A DNA stretch of 64,000 nucleotides from Nitrosomonas communis. Its GTDB lineage: Bacteria; Pseudomonadota; Gammaproteobacteria; Burkholderiales; Nitrosomonadaceae. The stretch's first letter is position 1, and each line of letters begins with the position of its first letter. Made by a program: the position numbers and the translations under genes. Below are positions 18,154 through 28,582 of this stretch, one piece after another. Under the pieces are notes generated by a model. That model was given only the letters and a program-made list of their open reading frames with translations. It made no database searches and was not told the origin of the DNA. Location of the stretch: positions 992,001 to 1,056,000 of the forward strand of contig NZ_CP011451.1 of NCBI RefSeq assembly GCF_001007935.1. Direction: 5' to 3'.

Positions 18154-19239
18154 ATGAAATTAACGCATGAGTATAGGTTAGCTATTTCAACTAAAAAACT
18201 TTCTATGATCATTAGCTTATTTGCAATCCTAGGATTGGCTAGTTGTCAAAAAGAAGGCTCAACAGAAAAAACTGGAAAAGAGATAGATCGTTCAGCTGAG
18301 CATACTGAACAAAAGGTTGAGCAGGGAACAGAAAAAACAGAAAGTAAACTTGAGGAGATAAAGGAAACGATAGTTGAGAAAACTGAAGAAAGTGCTCAGT
18401 ACCTCGATGATTCGTTTATTACCATGAAAGTTAAGGCAGCCATTTTAAATGACTCCCTGCTTAAGGTAACTGATATTAAAGTGACTACGGTTGATGGCCT
18501 AGTACAGCTGAGCGGTACAGTGGACTCCCAGCAAAGCATCGACAGAGCGATTGAGGTAGCTCAAAGTCAGGATGGCGTGAAATCTGTGCAAAGCACCCTT
18601 ATTGTATATGTACCTGAGAATACTGAGCAGAAGATTGAGCAGGGAACAGAAGAAACAAACAGTAAACTTGAGGAGGTAAAAGAGACAATAGTCGAGAAAA
18701 CTGAAAAAGGTGCTCAGTACCTCGATGATTCATTTATTACCATGAAAGTTAAGGCCGCTATTTTAAATGACTCCCTGCTTAAGGTAACTGATATTAAAGT
18801 GACTACGGTTGATGGCGTAGTACAGCTGAGCGGTACAGTGGATTCCCAGCAAAGTATCGACAGAGCTATCGAGGTTACCCAAAATCAGGACGGCGTGAAA
18901 TCAGTGGAAAGCGACCTTATTGTATATATACCAGATAGTGCCGAACAAAAGGTTGAGCAAACAACAAAAGAAACAGAAAGTAAACTTGAGGAGAAAACTG
19001 AAGAAGGCGCTCAATATTCTGATGATTCGGTTATTACTATGAAAGTTAAGACGGCCATTTTAGATGACCCCATGCTTAAGATAGCTGATATTAAAGTGAC
19101 TACGGTTGATGGCATAGTACAGCTGAGCGGTACAGTGGATTCCCAGCAAATTATTGACAGAGCTATCGAGGTTGCCCAAAGTCAGGACGGCGTGAAATCA
19201 GTGGAAAGCGACCTTATTGTAGATGCACCCAATGACTGA
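18154..19239 (+). CDS. Lipoprotein with three tandem BON domains
   Basis: The 361-residue protein starts with a lipoprotein signal (SMIISLFAILGLASC). Three near-identical repeat units follow, each a charged Glu/Lys helix (KVEQGTEKTESKLEEIKETI) plus a BON domain (ITMKVKAAILNDSLLKVTDI, VDGLVQLSGTVDSQQ). BON domains bind phospholipid or serve as attachment modules in OsmY-like stress proteins. The ATG at 18154 follows AAGGAAGAAGCT; an upstream TTG-type start at 18028 is unlikely. The repeats are nearly identical in DNA, pointing to recent internal duplication. Confidence 0.88.
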   Translation: MKLTHEYRLAISTKKLSMIISLFAILGLASCQKEGSTEKTGKEIDRSAEHTEQKVEQGTEKTESKLEEIKETIVEKTEESAQYLDDSFITMKVKAAILNDSLLKVTDIKVTTVDGLVQLSGTVDSQQSIDRAIEVAQSQDGVKSVQSTLIVYVPENTEQKIEQGTEETNSKLEEVKETIVEKTEKGAQYLDDSFITMKVKAAILNDSLLKVTDIKVTTVDGVVQLSGTVDSQQSIDRAIEVTQNQDGVKSVESDLIVYIPDSAEQKVEQTTKETESKLEEKTEEGAQYSDDSVITMKVKTAILDDPMLKIADIKVTTVDGIVQLSGTVDSQQIIDRAIEVAQSQDGVKSVESDLIVDAPND

Positions 19240-19307
19240 ATTATTACTTGCAAAAAGTGGGTATGATTTAGTAATCACTATTTGATGGAATCAATATAAT
19301 TATTCAA

Positions 19308-22022
19308 CTACGTTGAGGAGCATTCATCTAGCCGAGTTAATTGAGCACCCAAACCGGCATAGTCAGCCGGATTGCAGCTCAGTATGATGACTTGCAATCC
19401 GCGTTCAGCAGCTAAATCCAGCATACGCTGAAGTGTTCTGACACGCTCCGGATCAGAATAAGCAAAGGCATCATCAAACACAATCGGTAACTTGCCATCG
19501 TGGTCAGCAGCCAAAAGTTCGGCCATGGCTAAGCGAACTGCAGCAGCGACTTGTTCTCGGGTACCACCACTGAGACTATCGAAAGATAGAGAAACAGTAT
19601 CACTTGGTCGAATAACCTGAATGTCACGGAATTTACCCTCATCCATGGTGATCGAAACCTTGGTTCCGGCGCCATATAATCCTTGTAGATAAGCTGAAAT
19701 TTTGTCTGCAAGGGGTTGACTGAATCGATCAGAAAGTTGTTTTTGCTGTTGCTGAAACAATTGATGCAGCAGTTTGATAGCTTCGGCCTTACGTTTGACA
19801 TGTGTAAATTGCTCGCGCGCATTTTGCAATCGTGCATGTGCCATAGACCAGGCTGCCTGGGGATCTTCAGAACCATCCAGACGTAATGCAGCCTGACTAA
19901 CAGCACGTTGCATGATAGCTGCTTGCCGGCTTTGTTCCTGCATGGCTAATGCGCGTTCGATACGCATTTGGTCTCGCTCAAGTTGCTCCGGTTGCAAAGT
20001 TTCCAGAGCTTGGCAGGTTTGCTCCAGACGTACTTTGGTTTGTTGTTTAGCGTATTGGGTCTGTTGCAACAGTTTTGCACGATGGGCATCATCACCATAC
20101 ATTTCCAACGCTAAATTCAGTCTGACTTGTTTCTCGGTAATCTGCTGGTCATTTGTCGTAAGATCGCTAATGCCTGTCTGAAAGTCCAACTCAGCTTGGT
20201 GAAATTGTTTTGCCAGTATGTCATGCTCTGCTTTTGTTTCGAATTCTTCCGTATCAGCCTGTTGTAGTTTATACCGCAGGTTATCAAAATAATCAGCAGC
20301 CTCCGACCGCGTTGCCGGCGCAATATATTCAGGCAGCTGTTCGGCGCGTCGGTTTATTTCGGCCGTTACCTTGCTCAGCTTATCTTTAATATGGATATAG
20401 TCCTCGTTCAGCTTGCCATCATCCAATATTTTCAGGGCACTCTGGAGAGTTGAAATTTTTTGTTCGATCTGATTACGTTTAGCTATTATGGTCGCAGCCT
20501 GCTCAAGGGATTCAATTGCGTAGCTATCTAATGTGCTGTTCAATTGTTTTTGTAGGGTTTGTACTTGCTGCCGTGTGGTTTCCAGACTTCCCCCACCCCC
20601 TGGTTGTATGCGTAGATGAGTTAAATTATCAAGCCAGATGTCAGTGGGTGCATTGAGATGGAAGCTGTTACCAGATTTTGCTTCTTCTTCGCCCACGCGG
20701 ATCACATGCTCAGACGCAATCACTTCGATACCGACTGCCATCGCTTTTAACGCCGCCTGTGCTCCACTTAATTGCTCTTGAATTTCACGCATGGACTGCA
20801 AAGCGTTTTCATTGATTGGAGATAATTTGTTCAATGCTTCTTTATATCGCTCGATTTCATTTTGTTGCTGCTGTACTTTCTGGTGTTTTGTAGATAGTGT
20901 ATCGGAATGATCTTGGAATTCGAATCGAGCCACCCAAAGCTGAGCCAAGTCATGCTGTTGTCGTATAGCGCGAGCTTTCTGGATAGTCAATTGATATTTT
21001 TCTGATGCTTGGGTAACTCGCTGCTTAAGTTCGGCAAGTGCTAGTTGCAATCGGTTTGATTTATCCCGCTTGGGCGCTAATTCAGCAGTACGTTGATTGA
21101 GCTCACCTCTTAAGTCCAGAATTGTCTGGTTAGCTTGCTGCAATTCCTTCTCCTGCTGCTCCTCACGAGTATAGGTATCAATTTGCTGATTTTTTAGACT
21201 TTGTAATTGCTTGACTTGCTCGATGTTACTATCAATCTTTTTTTTCTGCTGTCCTAATTGACTTAATTCAGCATCAGCTTCAGCAATGGTTTGTTCCGAA
21301 CTTTCAAAATCCAAGGTTGCTTGCTCAAGCCGTTGCATACGCTCTTTACACATGCGTTCTTTTTCTTCTGCTTCGATACATGCTTTTTCGGCTTCATTCG
21401 CCTCCGAGCCCGCTCTGAATTTGCCATTTTGCGTAAAAACTTGCTCGTATTGGCGTGCAAAATAGGCAGCTACACGGGAATCTCGATCAGACTGCATGAT
21501 AGCTGCGCTACTTCCATTCTGCAGACGTTGCAAGATAGCATGGTGTTCTGAAGCTGCATCCCGGGTGGGATCATTGCCGCTTTTCCCTTGCCAGACCCAC
21601 AAATGAGCCCATTGCTGCATGATACGTTCGGTTAATCCACGCCCACCGCCCTTATCATCCACTTTGAGAAGTCTGTTCAGTTCGGATTCTGCCTCTTCAC
21701 CATGCCAGACATTTCCGCCAACCTCGACAAGCTGGGTAATTCCACTTTGTCCGCTGAATCGTTTGTTGACTCTGAAGGTCTTTCCGGCGACTGAGAATTC
21801 AATATCCACTTCTGGATGACCCGCATGATGAAGCGACATCATGCTTTTTTGCGTATCGCCAGTGACACGGGCTTTAAGAAACAATCCGCGGTGTATGGCC
21901 TCAATTAAAGTGCTTTTGCCAGATTCATTAACACCACCAATCAATGACCGATGTTCATCAAACCGGACTGTGGTCTCACGATGTATTCGATAATTACGAA
22001 CGGTTGCAGAAATCAATTTCAT
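19308..22022 (-). CDS. SbcC/Rad50-like AAA ATPase (YhaN type)
   Basis: The protein has 904 residues from the ATG at 22022; a TTG two codons upstream is also possible. It has a split ABC ATPase head: Walker A GGVNESGKST near residue 30-40, a long coiled coil, then signature LSGGTREQVAAAVRLA near 817 and Walker B LPIVFDDAFAYSDPE near 847. It lies just downstream of the SbcD-like nuclease, so the two should form a Mre11-Rad50-type complex that processes DNA ends. I see no CxxC zinc hook in the coiled-coil middle, which favours the YhaN group over classical SbcC. Confidence 0.87.
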   Translation of the reverse strand: MKLISATVRNYRIHRETTVRFDEHRSLIGGVNESGKSTLIEAIHRGLFLKARVTGDTQKSMMSLHHAGHPEVDIEFSVAGKTFRVNKRFSGQSGITQLVEVGGNVWHGEEAESELNRLLKVDDKGGGRGLTERIMQQWAHLWVWQGKSGNDPTRDAASEHHAILQRLQNGSSAAIMQSDRDSRVAAYFARQYEQVFTQNGKFRAGSEANEAEKACIEAEEKERMCKERMQRLEQATLDFESSEQTIAEADAELSQLGQQKKKIDSNIEQVKQLQSLKNQQIDTYTREEQQEKELQQANQTILDLRGELNQRTAELAPKRDKSNRLQLALAELKQRVTQASEKYQLTIQKARAIRQQHDLAQLWVARFEFQDHSDTLSTKHQKVQQQQNEIERYKEALNKLSPINENALQSMREIQEQLSGAQAALKAMAVGIEVIASEHVIRVGEEEAKSGNSFHLNAPTDIWLDNLTHLRIQPGGGGSLETTRQQVQTLQKQLNSTLDSYAIESLEQAATIIAKRNQIEQKISTLQSALKILDDGKLNEDYIHIKDKLSKVTAEINRRAEQLPEYIAPATRSEAADYFDNLRYKLQQADTEEFETKAEHDILAKQFHQAELDFQTGISDLTTNDQQITEKQVRLNLALEMYGDDAHRAKLLQQTQYAKQQTKVRLEQTCQALETLQPEQLERDQMRIERALAMQEQSRQAAIMQRAVSQAALRLDGSEDPQAAWSMAHARLQNAREQFTHVKRKAEAIKLLHQLFQQQQKQLSDRFSQPLADKISAYLQGLYGAGTKVSITMDEGKFRDIQVIRPSDTVSLSFDSLSGGTREQVAAAVRLAMAELLAADHDGKLPIVFDDAFAYSDPERVRTLQRMLDLAAERGLQVIILSCNPADYAGLGAQLTRLDECSST

Positions 22023-22031
22023 GAACAAAGC

Positions 22032-23198
22032 TCATGGAGCTGCCGAGTGCAGCATTCTCAGTGCCAAGGACGCGATGACGGCTGTCTCACTATCTGCCTG
22101 ATTATTTTGAGCGAGTAGTTGCTGTGCAACGCTTGAGATTAATGGATCTGAAATGCTGTGCATTAGCTGGTCGAGTTCATCCTCTGATGGAGCAATAGAT
22201 ACATTGTTCTTTAGTTTCAGCCGCAAAAGCCGAGCCTCAAGGGATTCGATTAATGCATCAAGCCGGGAGGTTGCGGCAATTCCTAGAGAACCAGCCAGGG
22301 TCAGCTTTAATAAATCTTCATTGACGCGCTGGCTAAGAAGATCGTTCATTTGCCTGGCAAATTGCTCGATACTGTCGTCGTTGCTGAATTCAAAAGTGGC
22401 TTCCTGCCAGTTTAAGTGGCCAGTAGCAACAACCTTTACAATCGGGTTTTCTCCTCGTTTGCTTTGAACGATAAGCGTTTGGCCCGGTTGATTTTCTTCA
22501 CTTTTAGGAAAACGATCAACTTCCGGTGTACCAGAATACCAGGCTTTCAATCCAACCTGCTTGGTCCCGTGCCAGTCGCCAAGGGCAATGTAATCAATTT
22601 CATCCATAGGTAAGCGATCAATATCGATACGATTTGAGGATAAAATAGTGGTTTCCTCATCATCGCCTTCACTTTGAAATACCTGAGTACTGCCATGTGC
22701 CATGACGATACGGGCTTTATTTGATAGAGCTGCCCGGAATACTTCTGAGTCACGCAACCATGCCGATGGATCATCTGCATGTGATCGATTTTTTAATGGA
22801 CATGGATAAATTACGGCATAATCCAGTTCCAGCGCTTTATTCCCCAAGAGAATGTGTAAATTGGGAGCTAGTGCTGATTGTTCTCTTAAAAAAAATGCCT
22901 GTTCCCAAATACTACCCGCACCTGCATGGTCATGATTGCCCGGAATCACGATCACGGGCACTTCCATCTGGCCAATAGCGCTACAAGCGGCAGCCACCGT
23001 GGACTTATCAGGTGTATTAGAATCAAAGAGATCCCCCGCCACTAAAACAAAACTAGCTTGATATTCTTTCACAAGATCGCTAATGCGTTTGAGGACATCT
23101 AATCGAGTCCGTTGGGCTAAAGATCGTTTATGCTGATCACTAATATTGCCAAAAGGTTTACCTAGCTGCCAGTCTGCCGTGTGTATAAAACAAGTCAT
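22032..23198 (-). CDS. SbcD/Mre11-like DNA repair exonuclease (YhaO type)
   Basis: The 388-residue calcineurin-like nuclease carries metal-binding motifs in order: IHTADWQLGKPF (residues 5-16), VLVAGDLFDSN (about 52), VIVIPGNHDHAG (about 82), MAHGST (about 170) and YIALGDWHGTK (about 205). A good ribosome binding site (AAGGAAAAGCAGTA) precedes the ATG. It is translationally coupled to the SbcC-like ATPase, with a gap of about 9 bases. The complex should cut hairpins and blocked DNA ends. IS110 copy 1 lies just upstream. Confidence 0.9.
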   Translation of the reverse strand: MTCFIHTADWQLGKPFGNISDQHKRSLAQRTRLDVLKRISDLVKEYQASFVLVAGDLFDSNTPDKSTVAAACSAIGQMEVPVIVIPGNHDHAGAGSIWEQAFFLREQSALAPNLHILLGNKALELDYAVIYPCPLKNRSHADDPSAWLRDSEVFRAALSNKARIVMAHGSTQVFQSEGDDEETTILSSNRIDIDRLPMDEIDYIALGDWHGTKQVGLKAWYSGTPEVDRFPKSEENQPGQTLIVQSKRGENPIVKVVATGHLNWQEATFEFSNDDSIEQFARQMNDLLSQRVNEDLLKLTLAGSLGIAATSRLDALIESLEARLLRLKLKNNVSIAPSEDELDQLMHSISDPLISSVAQQLLAQNNQADSETAVIASLALRMLHSAAP

Positions 23199-23375
23199 TA
23201 CTGCTTTTCCTTATACAAATTTTATCTTTCCTTTATTAATTTTGGCGTAGTTGGAAATGTTAACCTTTATCTGTTAGCCAGAATAATCTTTACCTTGAGG
23301 TATTTCCTATTTTAGGTAGATATACAATTCACACTTTCAAGAAACAAATGTAACACAATGATTTTACAGCAAATA

Positions 23376-24707
23376 TTAAGTAGCCTCAGGAACAGGGGTA
23401 AGATTAAACCCCAGCTTCCGAGCGCGAACAGTCAGATGATGCAACACGCGTTGACGATATCGCTCCTCATAGTACTCCTGCCCTTTATCGACGTACTCGG
23501 TTCCTTTCGTTAGCATCGTGTAGATCAAGCGCGCCAGTTTGTGTGCTGTCGCTGTGATTGCCTTTGCCTTGTCGAGTCTGCCACATAATCTTCTGTAATA
23601 GGCACCCAGTGCAGACTGGCTGGATTTCAATGAAACTGCCGCCATGCGCAGTGCCTGAGCCGCACGGTTCGCTGTGCGCTTGCTTGCCCCCGATAGCACT
23701 TTTCCGCCCGATATCTTTGTTCCAGGACACAACCCAAGCCACGAGGCAAACTGCTTCGCACTCTTGAACCTGCTCATGTCAGCGCCCACTTCACTCAGGA
23801 CTTTCATCGCAGTCGTCACTTCGATGCCGTCAATTCGCGTCAAATCAACCCCACACATGCCAATCAGATGGGCACGCAAATCAAATTTGGGAGCGTTCTT
23901 GACATTGGAGCGGCGCTTCTTCTGGCAGATCTCTACCTTGTGCACCTGAAGTGCCGCCAGCATGGTTTCAAGCTGCCGGTCACATTCGGTGAGTCGTTCG
24001 CTGTAGGCGTCATAGAGTGACATCGCTTGCTTGAGTGCAAACAGGTGTTCTTCCCGCCAATTCCCGATTAACGATTTCTCAATCTCGTCTTTGCCAGCCC
24101 GGATGCGATTGCTCTTGAGATTCGCCAGGATGTGCCCATCTCTCTCACCAGTAATGATGGCACGAACGATCTTTTGACCGGTTTCGCCCACAATATCCGA
24201 AATCACGTTCGCCAATTGTATGTTCATTTGCGCCAGAGCCTTTTGCATATGTTGCACATGTCGCGCCTGATAACGGATCAGCATATCGCGTTGACGAGAT
24301 ATGGCTCGTAGTGCACATATCTCATCTTTCGGACGGAATGCGCCAGACAACAACCCAAAGCTCATCAGTTGCTGTAACCATTGGCAGTCCAGTACATCCG
24401 ACTTCCGGCCAGAAACATTTCTGACGTGCCGCGCATTTACTAGATACACAGTCAGCCCGCGCGACTCCAAAAGTTCATACAGTGGAATCCAGTATACCCC
24501 CGTCGATTCCATTGCCACAGTGTCAATTTCACAGGCCTCTAACCAGTCCGCTAAACCATTCAGGTCTGCGGTGAAACTCTTGAATTCCCTTACCGGCTTG
24601 TTATCTCGATCCGGCGGTACCGCCACAAAATGGCTCGCAGAGCCAATATCAATCCCCGCTGCATTCGGATGGATTAACTCCAATTTACTTCGCTTGAACT
24701 TTGCCAT
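23376..24707 (-). CDS. IS110 family transposase, copy 1
   Basis: The 443-residue DEDD recombinase has an N-terminal RuvC-like domain (AAGIDIGSASHFVAV, VAMESTGVYWIPLYELLE, KSDVLDCQWLQQLMSFG). The C-terminal transposase_20 domain contains the catalytic-Ser region (IDGIEVTTAMKVLSEVG, FASWLGLCPGTKISGGK). The ATG at 24707 follows TGGAGGATGTC; the open frame running upstream to 24854 is the noncoding end. It differs from copy 2 by only a few residues (for example Leu/Met and Thr/Met changes). It appears intact. Confidence 0.95.
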   Translation of the reverse strand: MAKFKRSKLELIHPNAAGIDIGSASHFVAVPPDRDNKPVREFKSFTADLNGLADWLEACEIDTVAMESTGVYWIPLYELLESRGLTVYLVNARHVRNVSGRKSDVLDCQWLQQLMSFGLLSGAFRPKDEICALRAISRQRDMLIRYQARHVQHMQKALAQMNIQLANVISDIVGETGQKIVRAIITGERDGHILANLKSNRIRAGKDEIEKSLIGNWREEHLFALKQAMSLYDAYSERLTECDRQLETMLAALQVHKVEICQKKRRSNVKNAPKFDLRAHLIGMCGVDLTRIDGIEVTTAMKVLSEVGADMSRFKSAKQFASWLGLCPGTKISGGKVLSGASKRTANRAAQALRMAAVSLKSSQSALGAYYRRLCGRLDKAKAITATAHKLARLIYTMLTKGTEYVDKGQEYYEERYRQRVLHHLTVRARKLGFNLTPVPEAT

Positions 24708-24960
24708 GACATCCTCCATTATCTCTATTGGAATGTCGCGCTGGTTCAGGTACGTCGTTGTACTCACTCTTTCAAACGGGATGTCCGTTGCCACGGACTC
24801 ACCAATGTCGCCGACGTGACCCATGACCACGCTAAAAAACGGGCGGATTAGCACCAGTGATGTGTCGGTCTTCTCCAGCGCGACATTCCAACTTTATTCC
24901 TCAAGCTCTGACGCCGCTTGTTTCTTCTGCGCGCCTTGCCGCCTCTAGCGGATTACTACG
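24708..24960 (-). ncRNA. Candidate IS110 bridge RNA region, copy 1
   Basis: IS110 group elements encode a structured bridge RNA in the noncoding end upstream of the transposase. Here 253 bases without a credible gene lie exactly there and are conserved in the second copy. The call rests on position; I have not folded the sequence. Confidence 0.5.
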
Positions 24961-24967
24961 CTAAAAA

Positions 24968-25399
24968 GATTAATTCAATATGTGTCAGCGCTGATTCTTC
25001 GCTTTAATTTCCCGGCTTTATGGACACAGCCCGGCTAGCTGCGAGTTTTGCCCGTATTATTGCTTCGGATTCTGGTTGCGGAGGCGTTGAGTGGGGTCTC
25101 TATAATGAATCGTTTGCTCATGGTATATTTCGAAGAGGAAAAATTGCAAATAACAGAAAATATACCACCGAAGCGTACATATTTTCGCAGCAATTGTGGA
25201 ATAAAAATTAGAGCTAGCCCTATCAAGTAAGGTATTTATTGCGATTTTTCGTTGTAGTTGTATCTAATTCCGTTTATTTTGTTTAAGTCTGTTAATCGAA
25301 AATAGCGCTTCATATTGAAGTATGCCAAATTCTGTGGTGAGAAATAGACAGACGTATATGGGCCCCGCTTTTTGTGAAGCGATCGATTGCGCCACCATA
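24968..25399. other. Intergenic region between IS110 and glpK
   Basis: About 430 bases with no supported gene. Overlapping short frames on both strands at 25020-25230 lack ribosome binding sites. Confidence 0.4.
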
Positions 25400-26887
25400 T
25401 TAATCCCTTCCCCACGGATTACACCCCCTTACTACCCTACTCCAATTGAACATGCTCTGCGCTGCTTCATCACGCGAAATCATCGGCTCGAAGATGCGAT
25501 CGGTCTGCCAATGCTCGGCGATTTCTTCGATGCTATTCCATATACCTGCAGTCAATCCCGCAAGATATGCAGTACCAAGCGCAGTGGTTTCGATAATGCG
25601 TGGACGTACGACGGGGACGCCAAGTAAATCGGCTTGATGCTGCATAAGTAAATTATTCACCGCTGCCCCGCCATCAACGCGCAATTCTTTGATCGGAAGT
25701 GCGGCGTCCTTTTGCATTGCGAGTAATAATTCAGCGGACTGATAACCGATGGCTTCGAGTGCAGCGCGTGCGATATGTGCGTGGGTAGTACCACGCGTTA
25801 AACCAAAAATCGCACCACGTGCGTGCGGGTCCCAATGTGGCGAGCCAAGGCCCGTGAATGCGGGCACAAAATACACACCACCGCTATCAGGTACCGATGT
25901 TGCAAGCGTTTCGATTTCTGCCGAATTTTTGATAATACTGAGACTATCGCGCAACCATTGAATGACAGCACCACAGATAAACACACTGCCTTCAAGTGCA
26001 AACACCGGTTGCTTATCAAGTTGTGCCGCGCTTGTTGTGAGCAAACCATGCTGCGATTCGCAGGCATGTTCACCTGTTTGCATAAGCATGAAGCAGCCTG
26101 TGCCGTAAGTATTTTTCACCATGCCAGGCGCATGACATGCCTGCCCAAACAATGCGGCCTGCTGATCGCCCGCGACGCTTCCAATCAAAATTGATGCACC
26201 GAATAAATCGGGTGCGGTGTAACCATAATCAGCGCTCGAAGCATAAACCTGTGGCAATACTTGTGCAGGAATATTAAACACATCGAGCAATTCATCGTCC
26301 CAGCGATTGCGATGAATATCGAACAGCAGTGTGCGCGATGCATTCGTGACATCAGTGACGTGCATTTTACCGCGCGTCAAATTCCACAGCAGCCACGTAT
26401 CGACTGTGCCGAAAGCAAGCTCACCATTTTCCGCGCGCTTGCGTGTGCCCTCATAATGATCAAGCAACCATGCGAGCTTAGTTGCAGAAAAGTACGGATC
26501 AAGCAGCAACCCCGTGCGCTTGCGAAATAATTGCCCATGCTGTGATTTTAATTGCGCACAGAAATCCGCCGTGCGGCGATCCTGCCAGACAATAGCATTG
26601 CCGATTGGCTCACCAGTATGCCGATCCCACAATAATGTCGTCTCGCGCTGATTCGTAATGCCAATTGCTGTGACATCGCGCGCAGTGATACCTGCTTTGA
26701 CAAGTGCCTGCTGCGCTACCGCTAGCTGGCTTTGCCAAATATTTTGCGGATCGTGCTCGACCCAGCCCGGCTGCGGATACAGCTGCCGATATTCCTGCTG
26801 CGCAATAGCGTGAATGCGCACGTCATCATCGAACACGATCGCACGCGAACTCGTAGTGCCCTGATCCATCGCCAGTATATAGTGCAT
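25400..26887 (-). CDS. glpK: Glycerol kinase
   Basis: The 495-residue FGGY kinase phosphorylates glycerol to glycerol-3-phosphate. Motifs are the phosphate loop [10 protein letters not shown] (7-16), [14 protein letters not shown] (76-89), the substrate region [22 protein letters not shown] and [15 protein letters not shown], and the C-terminal [14 protein letters not shown]. The length is standard. The start follows AGAGAGGCACAT. No glpF, glpD or regulator is adjacent, so it is an isolated copy. It is more GC-rich than the surrounding noncoding DNA. Confidence 0.97.
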   Translation of the reverse strand: MHYILAMDQGTTSSRAIVFDDDVRIHAIAQQEYRQLYPQPGWVEHDPQNIWQSQLAVAQQALVKAGITARDVTAIGITNQRETTLLWDRHTGEPIGNAIVWQDRRTADFCAQLKSQHGQLFRKRTGLLLDPYFSATKLAWLLDHYEGTRKRAENGELAFGTVDTWLLWNLTRGKMHVTDVTNASRTLLFDIHRNRWDDELLDVFNIPAQVLPQVYASSADYGYTAPDLFGASILIGSVAGDQQAALFGQACHAPGMVKNTYGTGCFMLMQTGEHACESQHGLLTTSAAQLDKQPVFALEGSVFICGAVIQWLRDSLSIIKNSAEIETLATSVPDSGGVYFVPAFTGLGSPHWDPHARGAIFGLTRGTTHAHIARAALEAIGYQSAELLLAMQKDAALPIKELRVDGGAAVNNLLMQHQADLLGVPVVRPRIIETTALGTAYLAGLTAGIWNSIEEIAEHWQTDRIFEPMISRDEAAQSMFNWSRVVRGCNPWGRD

Positions 26888-27208
26888 ATGTGCCTCTCTT
26901 TTTATATCAACTTCTTTTTATTTAAGCACATCTTTATCAATTAGTAGTGGCTTAGTGCGCGCTCGCGATTGGGTACACCATAACTGCACTCACCACTTTC
27001 ATCAATTTTTTCCACTTGCGCCAAGCACTACAAGCCTACGGCAAAGATTGGCAAAATATCATCGGAATCGATTCTCATGCGTAGAATTCTTTTGAATGTT
27101 TTTCTAACACTGAATTTTGAGCGAACAGAACGCTTCATTGGCAAGATGAGTTGAAGTGTGCCGTCAAATAGACAAAATAAGATAACAGGAATTAAAGGTG
27201 ACTGGCTA

Positions 27209-27311
27209 ATTCCATATCCCAATCAAAATTGACGGGGAGGCGAGCCGCAAACAGTATGAATAATACGTCAAGGTGAAGCCGACAAAGTCACTTTTGATTT
27301 AAAAATGGAAT
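27209..27311 (-). repeat. MITE-like repeat family 1, copy 4
   Basis: The element is bounded by ATTCCATATCCCAATCAAAA and TTTTGATTTAAAAATGGAAT. The minus-strand core reads GACTTTGTCGGCTTCACC. Length 103 bp. Confidence 0.88.
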
Positions 27312-27340
27312 AGCTTAACTGGAAACTGCAAGCAAATACT

Positions 27341-27382
27341 AAAAAGGCCGCGTATCGGTAATTGATATGCGACCTATTTTTT
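27341..27382. terminator. Hairpin with flanking A and T runs
   Basis: An 11-bp stem (GGCCGCGTATC with GATATGCGACC, two wobble pairs) is preceded by AAAAA and followed by TATTTTTT, so it could stop transcription in either direction. Confidence 0.65.
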
Positions 27383-27464
27383 AGCATTTCGAACAGCTAG
27401 AACATGAATGCTTTCTTCCAAATGAGTATTTACTTTATCGAAAGTTTATGAGAATTTATTCTGT

Positions 27465-27861
27465 TCATTCATTAAATAAGCTGAGAGATCGTTTTTGTTC
27501 ATCTAGTGCCATTTTTCTATGGATGGCTGCTTGTTTCATATTTTCTTTGATAGAATTTTCTAAATATCGGATATTAGCGGTGGTATGGGACTGAAGGTTT
27601 TGTCCTTTTCGTCCATAATATAATAGTAACTATGTTCTTCATATTCTGCGAGCAGTTTCTTCTTAGCCCGCAGTTTCAATTTCATCTCATTAGCCATATC
27701 TTCATAATGTTTAGCTACAGCATTTGATTATTAGGGTCTATGGAATGTAATTCAGCGCTATCTTCATTATTCCGAGTGTTCGCTATCGGGCTTATTTGCG
27801 CGCATCTAGACAAGAGAATAAGCGCCAATCCACTTACCAACAAAATATTCGTTTTCATCAT
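27465..27861 (-). pseudogene. Small lipoprotein gene, two frameshifts
   Basis: The reading starts MMKTNILLVSGLALILLSRC, a lipoprotein signal, and continues to SIDPNNQ. It resumes in a second frame as AVAKHYEDMANEMKLKLRAK and in a third as YYGRKGQNLQSHTTANIRYL, ending KRSLSLFNE. The three parts join naturally into a ~130-residue helical lipoprotein. Two single-base indels make it dead, unless the sequence contains errors. The function is unknown. Confidence 0.7.
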
Positions 27862-28060
27862 AGCACTTCCATTAACCAACTTTAGCTTCACTTATTTACT
27901 TCTTAATAGACTTCTACAAAATATTCCGTAAGCATCCCAATTATAACAACTCCACTCTTTATACGTTCTTTACACGATACATTCTTATGGCAACTTATCC
28001 CTTGATTACTGTATCCTGCTTTAATCAAAAAACTATCATAGTTAATAATACATCTAATAA

Positions 28061-28582
28061 TATAGCAGATCCCATATAAAATGATTTAAATTTCATAAGC
28101 GGCAAAGAGCTGCTCGATGGAACAACCTTCCCTTTTTCTGATGGCTTTGGCCTGGGCCCATTTGGGTTCAATGCCATTAAAGTCTGGAGAATAAGACGGT
28201 AGTATTCAAGCGTATGCCCGGCATTGGCAAAGGCGATTTGGATATCCTGTCGCTTGTGGAACATCGCCTTGTCTATGACGATCACGCAAGTGCTGACTCC
28301 CAGCCGTTTGATGCGCTCGTACTGATACGCGTCCGGATAACCTATGACGTCCTGCGAACATCTCCATGTCGATCCTGGTTGCATTGCAGGTTTGTTGCGG
28401 GTTGTCTTGGGGGATCAGGAGTATTGATCCAACGCATCACGCTGGCCACACCTACGCAAAAACGCTTGGCCACTTGCGCAATTGAGAGGTTCTCCTTTTC
28501 ACGAACGGATAATACTTTACGGCGAAATAATATCGGATAGGTCATCTGTAAATTATAATCAATTTATAGGAGACATGCTATA
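28061..28582 (-). mobile_element. IS630 family element, internally deleted (copy a)
   Basis: The ends TATAGCAGATCCCATATAAA and (reverse) TATAGCATGTCTCCTATAAA are the IS630-type terminal repeats also seen at 55730-57500. TA flanks both ends. The transposase is broken: the HTH part (MTYPILFRRKVLSVREKENL) is followed by a frameshift, and the frame resumes at YQYERIKRLGVS. It then jumps directly to TCVIVIDKAMFHKRQD, losing about 100 codons of the catalytic core. Confidence 0.85.

Larger units (their letters stand above)
23334..24962 (-). mobile_element. IS110 family element, copy 1
   Basis: A 1627-bp element with a CT dinucleotide at each end (23334-23335 and 24961-24962) is nearly identical to copy 2 at 50431-52059. 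The transposase fills most of it. The 5' side of the gene has 253 noncoding bases (24708-24960), the position expected for a bridge RNA gene. The restored target is CAATTCACA-CT-AAAAAGATTAATTC. Confidence 0.92.
26888..27464. other. Intergenic region with MITE-like repeat and orphan terminator
   Basis: No gene is supported. It contains repeat copy 4 (27209-27311) and a terminator-like hairpin (27341-27382) with no obvious parent gene, suggesting that a gene was lost here. Confidence 0.5.

Noticed and set aside
19308..23198. A novel two-gene defence system (nuclease plus ATPase)
   Set aside because: The motifs and gene order are those of the known SbcD/SbcC (YhaO/YhaN) repair pair.
24708..24854. 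49-residue N-terminal extension of the IS110 transposase
   Set aside because: The internal ATG at 24707 has the strong ribosome binding site and the upstream stretch is the noncoding end of the element.
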